Shown piece by piece: positions 34,884 through 44,915 of a stretch of 64,000 nt of DNA; positions within the stretch are counted from its first letter, which is position 1, and the number at the start of each line of letters is the position of its first letter. The position numbers were made by a program, and so were the translations under genes. The notes under the pieces are model-generated. The model saw only the letters and a list, made by a program, of their open reading frames with translations, ran no database searches and was not told the DNA's origin. Source of the DNA: Prochilodus magdalenae (Eukaryota; Chordata; Actinopteri; Characiformes; Prochilodontidae); contig JAMWET010000814.1 of the NCBI GenBank assembly GCA_024036415.1, positions 601,501-665,500 on the forward strand, written 5' to 3'.

Positions 34884-36169
34884 TTGCTACACATGCCCAC
34901 TTCTTCTCAACCATGCCATTTCACATTGGCTGATCCCCAAACTCTGATCCACATGACCTGCACTCCTCTATGTGTCATTTATTCATCCCTTGTTCCTCTA
35001 ATACGCTCCCATTCACCTTTAGGACATGCACTTCTTTCTAGTCACTGTTTTATTTATTTATTTTATGCACAAATGCATAAAATGCTGTGTTTCCTGTAGA
35101 GGATATTTACTTAATTCCATTTAGAAAGTAAAATAAAAATCACTGGGAGTATTCGAATAACTGTATTCCACCCACATCATAATAGAAGGAAATGCATAGG
35201 GGCAAAAACTATAGTACATCCAAAACGAAGGAAGGTGCTCGTCATGGCTAATGTAAAATGGGTTAAGCCCAGGAGCACATGCAGTACAGTAAGTCTCTCA
35301 CTGAAGCTGAATTTTATGACAGCATCACTTGCCAGCCTGCTAAGAAGCTTCAGGTTTATTGTGTCAATAGAGATCGCATGAACATCAGCTTGGTGGAAGA
35401 TGGGAAAAGGCTTGAGCCGTCTGATCTGAGCAGAGATATTTAATAAGGAAGCAGCTGTCAGCTAGTGGAAATATATGACCGCGCCGAGACGGAGGATCAC
35501 ATCAGTCATGTCAGAACCTTAGCAGTCCATCATCTTAATGAAGTCCCCTCAACCCTCGTCCTCTCCACCTACCGAGGCCCACCAACTCTTTAACCACATG
35601 TCAGCGGTGAGAAATATGACCATAACGTGAATGTTATGAACTCACGTGTGGATTGCAAATTCATGAGCACACAGTGCACAGATAGAAAGTGCAGTGTAAT
35701 CCGGTTAGATTTCACTCATTAAGTGACAGGTGAGACTTTAAGCTGTGGTATATATAGTATAATAATTAAACGTTAGGAAGCCACACATGCAGCCTTCACC
35801 CATGAAACAGCCATGGACATTTCATGTGTGAAGGTCACGCGCCTTTTCCTGTGGAGGCATCAGGGGAAGGCCTGCTACCCCAACACATGTTTTGATCTAT
35901 AGGGCTTATGACTAAATGCCTGAGATTTGTTTCCAATGGTGCTACAGTAAAATTATTTATTGAGGGGTGTAGCTAGAACAGTTAGAATGGGGTGGCCGAG
36001 TACCACCTAGAGATTTGACTGGAGTGGCATACTGCTGCCAAACAACAAAATAATATAGTGTTACTTTATTGAAATGACAGAAGGTGATGTGTTGGTTTCT
36101 TTCTGTACACTAAATCTATCATTTCTCTATAAACAAACTATGCTCAAATTAATCACGTTGTGTGTTTAA
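34884..36169. other. intergenic, no feature recognised
   Basis: No repeat family or coding frame recognised. Confidence 0.35.
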
Positions 36170-36300
36170 GGTGGTAGTAACTTCCGGCTCCTGCAGATGG
36201 CGCTGCATGAAGATGATGGGCCTATAAACATCTGCGCGGTGGGAGTGACGGGATTCATAGATTGAGAAGAGGTGCTACAGTGCAGTGAATGTCTCATTCT
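36170..36300 (+). repeat. fragment of repeat M
   Basis: Contains 'ggtggtagtaacttccggct', 'cagatggcgctgcatgaaga' and 'gaagaggtgctacagtgcag', then 'tgaatgtctcattc'. This is the reverse complement of 53690-53850 and 58650-58790. Confidence 0.7.
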
Positions 36301-36544
36301 ATGTGTGGAAACAACACGACAACCAGACACAGGAACAGCTTCTCTCCTCAGGCCATCTCCTTCATAAACAGCTGACCAGTCACACCATCTGCTGGACCAT
36401 AGCTACCCCTGTTCCTCCATGGTGTTCACCGGTTTCACTCTCATGCCAGATAACACACCACAGTCGCTCATACATGTATACTAATACTGCTGCGTATATA
36501 CTAAAAATCCCAGTCTACAGGAAACTCTCCTCAGAATTCTGCCA

Positions 36545-36770
36545 GGGAAGGCTTCCACAAAAAAGTGGAGTTGAGTTCCCCAAGATGAACAGATTTGATG
36601 TCTCTACCAAGGCAAAAGTGGGATTCGTCCAATCTGGAGTGACACTGTTGCAGTTGACATGGTGTTAGAGGGAGGCGTAGTAACTGTCCGTGTGTATAGT
36701 TGTATAGTCCTGCACTGTGCAGCCGTCTGCTGGCACTAGCCGGATGATTAATAAAATCTGGAGCCTGTTT
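36545..36770 (-). mobile_element. Tc1-B related fragment (copy L)
   Basis: On the minus strand the frame reads QQCHSRLDESHFCLGRDIKSV, matching the family's CHARL...DESRFCLGGDGQRI with about ten residues deleted before DES. The flank 'tagtcctgcactgtgcagcc' + 'gtctgctgg' is also family-like. More diverged than the other copies. Confidence 0.6.
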
Positions 36771-37185
36771 CATTTATTTAAAATTAATTTCTAAATTTGC
36801 TAAATTTCCTTCTGGATCAAGTATCAGTCTATCTATCTCTATCTTTTCATTTATTTAATTTTCCTAAAAAGAATGCAAAGCTGGCTCAAGGCAAAGGAAA
36901 ACTGCTTTGAAGAATGGATTTGAGGGAATCCAGGTCTGAACTGCTTGGGTCACCGGAGGCTCAGTGTCTGATTGCGCTCCTGGATTTGTCTTTAACACTT
37001 TGTGGTTATTTATTTATCCAGGTGACGTGAATGGGAAAGGATAGATGAGGAACCAGTCTGCTTAAGATGCACATCGAGGAACCTGAAACAATTCACAGAA
37101 CAGAGACACAGAAGTAACAAGAGAAGCACAAGATTAATACAGATAAAGACAAAGATACACTATAAAGTATGAAAGTATAAAAATA
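36771..37185. other. no feature recognised
   Basis: AT-rich spacer leading into a minisatellite. Confidence 0.35.
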
Positions 37186-37742
37186 GAGTCCTTATTGTCT
37201 GTGTAAAGTTCTTAGTGTCTGTATAAAGTCCTTTAGTGTCTGTGTAAAGTCCTGTAGTGTCTGTGTAAAGTCCTTAGTGTCTGTATAAAGTCCTTTAGTG
37301 TCTGTGTAAAGTCTGCAGTGTCTGTGTAAAGTCCTTTAGTGTCTGTATAAAGTCCTTTAGTGTCTGTGTAAAGACCTTAGTGTCTGTGTAAAGACCTTAG
37401 TGTCTGTGTAAAGTCCTTTAGTGTCTGTGTAAAGTCCGTAGTGTCTGTGTAAAGTCCTTTAGTGTCTGTATAAAGTCCTTTAGTGTCTGTGTAAAGTCCT
37501 TAGTGTCTGTGTAAAGTCCTTTAGTGTCTGTGTAAAGTCTTTTAGTGTCTGTGTAAAGTCCTTTAGTGTCTGTGTAAAGTCCTTAGTGTCTGTGTAAAGT
37601 CCTTTAGTGTCTGTGTAAAGTCCTTTAGTGTCTGTGTAAAGTCCTTAGTGCCTGTGTAAAGTCCTTTAGTGTCTGTGTAAAGTCCTTAGTGCCTGTGTAA
37701 AGTCCTTTAGTGTCTGTGTAAAGTCCTTAAGTGTCTGTGTAA
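37186..37742 (+). repeat. 20/21-bp minisatellite
   Basis: About 26 units of 'gtgtctgtgtaaagtccttt' + 'a', with variants lacking one T or reading 'tgtataaag', 'aaagacc' or 'tgcctgtg'. Some adjacent pairs of variants repeat together. Confidence 0.93.
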
Positions 37743-38904
37743 TGGAGGTAGTGGTATACCATTTGCTGTGCAAATTAAGAAGATGACTGATGTCAGCCAT
37801 ATAGACAGTGCAATTGAGAAGATGGTTTGTTGTCAGCCATACAGACAGGGAGCGTGTGCAGAGATGGGGGTGTGTGACTTTCTGAGTCTTTTGTCCCTCA
37901 GGTTGGTTGGGGGAGCCCCCCATTTGCCAAGCCACTCCCCAAATCCTACACCTTGTAAAATGTGCAAACATCAAAGTGGACCGAATCATTTTTCCCACAA
38001 AGCCCCATGATTTAAATTACAACCCAGACCTGTAGTCCTAACACTACTTCAGGCGACTAATGAGGTGTGGTTCTTTAGAAGACAAGGCAGAGAGGGTGAT
38101 GTGTATTCTCTTCTTTTTGTCTACTGCCTTCTTTACTTTCTGTCCTCTATCTGTAATCTGTACTCTCACTCTTCCCCAGCTTCCACAGGCAGGCCTAAAA
38201 CAGATGGTCTCTGGCCTGGTGTTTACCAGACGACCGCCAGCGTCCGTTCGCAGAACCTCCAGATGCTTCCCTTATAATGCTGTTCCAGCCTGCACTCTTC
38301 TGCCTCCCTCCTTCAGTTAATGACTTGGCAAATTCGCTTATGTAATGAGTCCTCTTCCTCTCTGCCTGCTGCTCACAAAGAAACAGTCACTCTGACCATC
38401 ATGAGCGCCCAGGCACGTAGCCGTTCTAGATATTCTGGCTGTTCTAACTTTCCTCTTCCTTCACACCTGTAAACATTAGTGACCCAACCAGGGAACTATG
38501 CCACATCACCTTTTATAAACAAGAAATTTGGATAATGAATAATTATGAGGTGTCCAAATTCAAACAAGGGAGCTGCCCCAAGAGACCTCTCCATCAGTGG
38601 CTAGCCAGCGGCTATGTTGTCTCAAACTGAAGATGTTTAGTTAGCCTGCTGCTACTGTGGTGTGTTTATTCGTACATGTGTGTGTTAATATACATATATG
38701 TAAATTACTATACGTAATATAACACTAATATGGTAATATATGAAGTTTCTGACCCACTACAGAATGCTACCTCCACCTGAGTACAGGCCCATGGGCCACT
38801 AGAGGGTGCCTTATGGGCCACCTAAGAAACCCTGGCATGCCATGATGTCAACACTCATCAGTGCTTAAGCCTCTTAGATATTTAAACCACCTTTGAAGCA
38901 AAAG
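37743..38904. other. intergenic, no gene recognised
   Basis: A strong acceptor-like tract ending 'cactcttccccag' at about 38180 precedes a short open frame, but no donor or homology supports an exon. Confidence 0.3.
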
Positions 38905-39358
38905 CAAAAGACTGCCCCCAACACCATGGCAACGTCATCCAAAGACTGCAGTGGTGTCGTACCAGACTGTCATGAGTGACTCAGAATGGCAGCGGGGCAT
39001 GTTCAGTGGCGAGTCCCGCTTTTGTCTTGATGAAGATGACCAATGAATACATGTGTGAAGGCACTGTGGTCAGCAACAAGATGACCAGTTTGTTGTTCCA
39101 CCTCTACCTCCCCTGCACAATCTGCAGGAACTATGTGAGAATATTCAAGCTGCATATGATGGATTATCACAGGACACCATTAGGAACCTCCACAACTGCA
39201 TACTGAGACGTCTGGCATGTTACGTTAGCAGACATGGTGGCCCAACGCCATATTGAGAGACAGACTTCTGTATGTGTAGCTCAATAAATGTTCCCCATAT
39301 CAGTCTACATGTATCATCATTTATTGACCCTGGTCACCTTTATCTTCCTTCCCAACAG
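38905..39358 (+). mobile_element. Tc1-B copy G1, partial
   Basis: Begins in the transposase linker ('accatggcaacgtcatccaa'), then 'ggcagcggggcatgttcagt' and the C-terminal part, and ends 'atcttccttcccaacag' without the terminal repeat. It joins directly to copy G2 head to tail. Confidence 0.8.
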
Positions 39359-39846
39359 ACGACAGCGCTTAACACCATGTCAGCATCACCTAAGACCACA
39401 ATGGGGTCGTACCAATCTGTCAGGGAGTGACTCAGAATGGCAGCGGGTCATCTTCAGTGATGAGTCCTGGTTTTGTCTTGGTGGAGACGGCCAACGAACC
39501 TGTGTGTGGAGGCACCGTGGTCAGCACCAAGATAAACAGTTTGTTGTCACACATCCTACATCCAGAAGGCCTGGTGTTACTCCACCTGAACCCCTATCAC
39601 ACCATCAGCAGGAACTGTGTTACACCATTAGGAACCTCCATGCTGAGATATCTGGCAGGTTGCACCATATTAAGAGACATGAGAGACCATACTGAGATAC
39701 TTCTGTATGTGTAGCTTAATAAATATTCCCCATATCAGTTCAAATGTACCATCATTTATTGTTCCTGGTCACCTTTATCTTCCTTCCCAATAGCACCGCA
39801 ATCCCACACCTCCTTCTGGGTGCAGCTCTTCGTTTGATGATGAGTG
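39359..39846 (+). mobile_element. Tc1-B copy G2, partial
   Basis: Starts at the RRQRLTPCQHHLRPQWGRT linker. It has SDSEWQRVIFSDESWFCLGGDGQ and THPTSRRPGVTP, then the 3' terminal repeat ending 'ttgatgatgagtg'. Besides the family-wide deletion it lacks the AWDGLSQD segment (ELCYTIRNLHAE), a loss shared with copy H. Confidence 0.85.
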
Positions 39847-39912
39847 TTTACTCCCCTGGAAACTGAATAACCTGCATGTATATAGTATTGTAGTAATGTG
39901 TTGTCATCTTGT
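39847..39912 (+). repeat. duplicated flank of copy G2
   Basis: 'aaactgaataacctgcatgt' and 'gtagtaatg' recur at 41811-41880, right after Tc1-B copy I. Confidence 0.75.
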
Positions 39913-40641
39913 CTGGAAACTGAAGAGATATAAGAGTAGGTGAAACAGTGAGTACATGAATGAATGAGACTTTGAGAGTGAAAGAACGAGGAACTGAATC
40001 AGTAGTAATAGAAACTGATCCGTCCACGTGTCCAGTGTTGATCTATTCTCCCTCTGCACAGGACATTAAGACTTGGTAAGCGAAACAGACAGTGTTTCTA
40101 AACAGAGATGGTTTTTTATGAGTGGTTATTAGTGATAACAGTGTTATTCAATAGTAAGAGAGATATGGGCTATTTCTCTCACTTCTCCCACAGCATCCAT
40201 CACTCCTGTAAGTGACGCCGAGCTGGCTGCCAGTCTGGGCAGCTGTAGAGCTGACAAAGCAGACTGTCTCACAGCCAAGGCGTTATTGATCATTACATAT
40301 AGCCCTAATGATAAGCCACTTAGATGTTCTCATTAGCAGTGCGTTGTGCTTGAGTAGGCCTAAGTGCTCTGTAATACTGTTGAGTGCACAACAAGCTGTG
40401 GACTTTTCTAAAGCTCCAGAAACGTGTGTGGTTCAGCTGCAGTCCTCCACACAAAGATCCCATCTGTTTAAAAGTTGAATTATGACTTTATATCATTTTA
40501 TCACGGTTTCTTGTACAGTTTAAAAGCACCTCTGGTCAAATTACATAGGTGTTGATTTTCTAGGTGACAACACAGCATGGATAACAACACAGAACGAACC
40601 TAAACATGACATTGTGAGCTAATTTTAAAAAACACAATATA
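39913..40641. other. no feature recognised
   Basis: Spacer between the inverted copies G2 and H. Confidence 0.35.
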
Positions 40642-41403
40642 CAGCCATACTTAAAAGAGTAGTTGCACCCAGAAGGAAGGGTGGGATAGTAATGCTATTG
40701 GGAAGGAAGATAAAGGTGACCAGGAACAATAAATGATGGTACATTTGAACTGATATGGGGAATATTTATTAAGCTACACATACAGAAGTATCTCAGTATG
40801 GTGCAACATGCCAGATATCTCAGCATGGAGGTTCCTAATGGTGTCCTGTGACACAGTTCCTGCTGATGGTGTGGTAGGGGTGGAGGTGGAGTGAGACCAG
40901 GCCTTCTGGATGTAGGATGTGCGACAACAAACTGTTCATCTTGGCACTGACCACTAACCCTAACCCTCCACACACAGGTTTGTTGGCCATCACCACCAAG
41001 ACAAAACCAGGACTCATCACTGAAGATGACCCGCTGCCATTCTGAGTCACTCCATGACAGATCGGTACGACCCCATTGTGCTCTTAGGTGATGTTGACGT
41101 GGTGTTAAGCGCTGTTGTCTGAACAATCTACGTACAGGTAGTCCTCCGTCACCCAGCCATCTGCCAATGGTGCTGCCACTAACAAGACGACTCATGGAGG
41201 ACATCACTGCTCGCTGAATGTCCACATTGTGGCTTTTGGGTCAGTCAGGTACAGCTATAAGACCCGTCCTTGCTTACATCACATGCACAGCCGAGCCTGA
41301 AACTTTAATCATTCACATCTCTCACGGTGTCAAACCTACCCACCAAGTTCCATACCTGTCGGTTGATTCCTTCTGGGTGCAGCTATCTTTGTAAGGATGA
41401 GTG
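40642..41403 (-). mobile_element. Tc1-B copy H, nearly full for the family
   Basis: Both ends are present with TA on each side. The left is worn ('gagtagttgcacccagaagg'); the right reads 'ttctgggtgcagctatcttt', then 'gtaaggatgagtg'. At 762 bp it is the longest Tc1-B copy without an array insertion. Confidence 0.88.
40695..41225 (-). pseudogene. Tc1-B transposase remnant, 176 codons open
   Basis: The longest open transposon frame in the window. It has MDIQRAVMSSMSRLVSGST and IGRWL (second, RED-like helix-turn-helix region), RLTPRQHHLRAQWGRTDL, WQRVIFSDES (first catalytic Asp), CVWR with a small insertion, PTSRRPGLTPPPPLPHH, then a shortened C-terminus read through past the normal GGPTPY end. 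The second Asp and the Glu of the DDE triad are missing. The N-terminal PAI helix-turn-helix is also lacking. It is not expected to be enzymatically active. Confidence 0.75.
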
Positions 41404-41483
41404 TATGTATTACCTGAGGTTAACAATGCTGGGAAAGATCATGGGAGATGTGCATGGACTAAATGTTGTTGAAAAGTTGACAC

Positions 41484-41807
41484 GCATCACACGTCCATAA
41501 GGGCTGGTGTCACTTCCACGTCCACCCCTACCACAAAATATGCAGGGACTGCGTGAGAATATTAAAACTGCATGGGATGGATTATCACAGGACACCACTA
41601 GGAACCTCCACAACTCCATGCTGAGATGTCTGGCGTGTTGGACCATACTGAGAGACACTACTTCTGTATGTGTAGCTCAATAAATATTCCCCATATCAGT
41701 CTAAATGTATCATCATTTATTGTTCCTGGTAATCTTTATTTCCCTTCCCCATAGCACAGCAATCCCACACCTCCTTCTGGGTGCAGCTCCTCTTTTGATG
41801 ATGAGTG
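41484..41807 (+). mobile_element. Tc1-B copy I, 3' part
   Basis: Runs from 'cacgcatcacacgtccataa' through ENIKTAWDGLSQDTTRNLHNSM to the terminal repeat ending 'ttgatgatgagtg'. The 5' half is missing. Confidence 0.85.
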
Positions 41808-41810
41808 TGT

Positions 41811-41880
41811 TATCCCCTGAAAACTGAATAACCTGCATGTGTCTAGTACTGTAGTAATGTTTGTCATTATGATGGAAATA
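41811..41880 (+). repeat. duplicated flank of copy I
   Basis: 'aaactgaataacctgcatgt', 'tctagtactgtagtaatg' and 'ttgtcat' match 39847-39912 in order. Confidence 0.75.
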
Positions 41881-42427
41881 AAAAACCACAGATGTACAAT
41901 ATAGAGTCATAAACCCCGGATATAGTTTATAGGTGTTTCTATACTAAACTATACTAATTTTAAATTTGATTTTTGTGAAACATCTTTGCTCACTGTATTG
42001 TAATGTGCTCTCCTCTGAGTGATCAGAACTGTTAGTGTTGAGTTTATGAGGCGTTCATTGCTCTGTAAAATTGAAGATTAAGTCTAAGTGTGTGTTCTGA
42101 CCTGCTGGGCTTTGCCACTAAGCTGCACTCATAAGTTTCATAACTATATTCCTCAGTGTCCTTAAAAATCCATCCCCAAAAGAATCCGCTCAGAGCTCCA
42201 GAGAAGGGCACCGTCTGTCCCCGACCAGCCAGCACAGCTTATATAATCTGGACACAGATTGTTTAGGGCGCATGCTGTGTTTCTAGGTAGAGTACCTTCA
42301 CATCAGCATTAGTCAGGGCTGGGCAGATTTTCAGATTTTGGTCTGGATACTTAAGCAGGGAACCGTCGCTTTCAATCTTCCCAGGATTTATTTGTTTATT
42401 TATTTGCTAGAAAAAAAAAAAAAAAAA
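41881..42427. other. no feature recognised
   Basis: Spacer ending in an A-run at 42411-42427. Confidence 0.35.
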
Positions 42428-42465
42428 GTAAGATCCATTATTGTGATTTGACACGCAGTGCCCTC

Positions 42466-42517
<52 letters not shown>

Positions 42518-42567
42518 GCAATAGCATTAATAATAATAATAATAAAGAATAAATTATTGTTATTATT

Positions 42568-42599
<32 letters not shown>

Positions 42600-42791
42600 G
42601 TAAGATCCATTACTATGATTTGACCTGCAGTGCCCCCAACAACATCATCATCATCACCACCATCATCATCAACACCAACAACAACAGCACCAACACCAAC
42701 ACCAACAACAGCAATAGCATTAATAATAACAATAACAATAACAATAATAATAATAAAGAATAAATTATTATTATTATTATTAGTATTAGTA

Positions 42792-42827
<36 letters not shown>

Positions 42828-42917
42828 TTATGTAAGATCCATTACTATGATTTGACCTGCAGTGCCCCCAACAACATCATCATCATCATCAACACCACCA
42901 ACAACAACACCAACACC

Positions 42918-42949
<32 letters not shown>

Positions 42950-42960
42950 CAACAATAATG
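42428..42960 (+). repeat. compound trinucleotide cluster in three units
   Basis: Three tandem units start at 42428, 42600 and 42832 with 'gtaagatccatta' + 't/ctatgatttgac' and 'gcagtgccc'. Each then has CAA/CAT/CAC repeats; the first two go on to AAT and TTA runs. Open frames of poly-Thr/Asn/Leu type are artefacts. Confidence 0.9.
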
Positions 42961-44346
42961 ATATGTTGCTTAATAACATATAACATACAATAATAACATA
43001 TTACTTATATGTTATTATTATGAATATGATTGTATGTATAAGTGTGTATATTTTATAAGCAGGAAGACTGCAGGAAGGCTGGAATAGTGAAAGCCTCCTG
43101 TCTGCTCCGGCTGGTCCTAATGCTGTGAAATAGATAAATGAAGCAGATTTGTTTCAGGGCGTTGCTGAAAGAGCAGAGTCATCTGCTGTAATCTTGTGCT
43201 CAGCCGCGGGGCCTTGTGGTGTGATTTAACGGATTTAGCAGCATCCTCTGCAGCGCGAGCCTTCTACATTAATCTCCCCCACCACACTGGACTACACAGA
43301 CTTTCAGAGCAAGAGGAAGTTTATAGCTCTAAACACAGAGCTCTTTCACTCCAGCCTCTACCGCCTCTCGTTTGTCGTTGCTGGACAGACAGAAAGTCCC
43401 ACTTTTGTTGCTGTTTAATTGTTTTGTTATGTTTTAAGGCACCATGTGGTCATATTTGGCTTTACTTGCCCATTTCCAGCCTCTGCTAATCTCATAGAAT
43501 TCACCGTCTGTTTGGTTACTGTGCCTTTAAGGCTGATATATGTAAATGACTTGGAGCAATGTACTGTGTCTTCCAAAAACAGATTGGACTGAATGGACTT
43601 GCATAGACTAAACTGAACTCCTTTAGTTTGTGACATCACACATGTCTTGAACCGTGAAGGCCCTGTATCCTACATTGTTTTTGGAATTCTGTTCATTCTC
43701 TGATGCCCGGACAATTTACTAACTTAATTAAAAACCATGCTTTCTCAGTTACTGTGCATTAAGTAGGGATATTATTTATGGAAATATTACTATATATGCA
43801 AATGACCTCTGATATGAACGTCTTAATGCAGTGCAGGCTAAATCACTCTGTATCAGCTCAAGGTAAAAAGATGGAGTCAAACTGCTGTAGGATGATCATG
43901 TAGATGTACAAATACGCCTTGACTTTTAATGGCATCCCAAAAACAGTTTATGCCAAATGACCATATGGACCATATGGACAGGGCAGTTAATGGCATATAT
44001 CATTTAACCAGGTCGACATACTGCTTTAAACACTTATATTTTAAAAGATAGGGACGCTTTGCTTGATATGGGCTCTTTAAATGTTTGTGACATCACAAAA
44101 CCATTGCATTCCAAAAGGTCTGTTTTTGGAGCTTAGTTGGACTCTGTGGGGCTCCATGTGGACCCCACAGGAACCTGCTTTATAAACCATGGAGGATTCA
44201 GGGTTCTATTGTATTATGGGTTCTTTAGAATAGTAAATGCATGCAGATATCCGCTACCTGGAGCTTACAGAGGAGATATGGGGATTACCAACCCAATACT
44301 GTTACTTATATACGACATGTAATAGATGATCACCCTGAATTAAATA
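42961..44346. other. intergenic, no feature recognised
   Basis: 43080-43540 is non-repetitive and GC-richer, with no domain-bearing frame. Confidence 0.35.
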
Positions 44347-44864
44347 CAGGGGTTGGACAATGAAACTGAAACACCTGGTTTTAGACCACAATCATTTATT
44401 AGTATGGTGTAGGGCCTCCTTTTGCGGCCAATACAGCGTCAGTTCGTCTTGGGAATGACATACTGTGTCCTGCACAGTGGTCAGAGGGAGTTTAAGCCAT
44501 TCTTCTTGCAGGATAGTGGCCAGGTCACTACGTGATGCTGGTGGAGGTTCGTCCTTCTTGGTGGTATGCTGACATTACCCTGGATACCGTGGCTCTTGAT
44601 ACATCACAAAGACTTGCTGTCTTGGTCACAGATGCGCCAGCAAGACGTGCACCAACAGTTTGTCCTCTTTTGAACTCTGGTATGTCTCCCATAATGCTGT
44701 GTGCATTGCAGTATTTTGAGCAGAACTGTGCTCTTACCTGCTAACTGAACCTTCACACTCTGCTCTTACTGGTGCAATGTGCAATTAATGAAGATTGGCC
44801 AATTTAGCCATGAGACCTCCCACACTGAAATGACAGGTGTTTCAGTTCCATTGTCCAACCGCTG
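44347..44864 (-). mobile_element. non-autonomous Tc1-A element, copy 3
   Basis: A 518-bp element in reverse orientation, flanked by TA. It lacks about 13 bases near the right end ('ggctggtccaa...' missing) and has two changes in the right inverted repeat ('ttccattgtccaaccgctg'). Otherwise like copy 1. Confidence 0.92.
44528..44692 (-). CDS. HTH-only Tc1 transposase remnant, 54 aa (Tc1-A copy 3)
   Basis: Same product as at 8093-8257. The frame is intact although the element's right end has decayed. Expression is unknown. Confidence 0.55.
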   Translation of the reverse strand: MGDIPEFKRGQTVGARLAGASVTKTASLCDVSRATVSRVMSAYHQEGRTSTSIT

Positions 44865-44881
44865 TACATACTGTAAAGTAA

Positions 44882-44915
44882 TATACACACATCATCAAAA
44901 GAACAGCTGCACTAA
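44882..44915 (-). repeat. Tc1-B terminal-repeat fragment
   Basis: 'cacacatcatcaaaagaaca' + 'gctgcac' is the Tc1-B end; the rest of the element is absent. Confidence 0.6.

Noticed and set aside
38175..38277. Possible exon after the acceptor-like 'cactcttccccag'
   Set aside because: No GT donor at a sensible place, the frame stops soon, and no homology is recognised.
40955..40966. Telomere-like CTAACCCTAACCC inside Tc1-B copy H
   Set aside because: Only two units, and it fits an insertion or mutation within the transposase sequence; too short to be an interstitial telomere.
44532..44744. A 60-70 codon frame starting MLVEVRPSWWYADITL, seen in all five Tc1-A copies
   Set aside because: It is the complement of the transposase helix-turn-helix frame, which has clear family similarity; the antisense frame has none.
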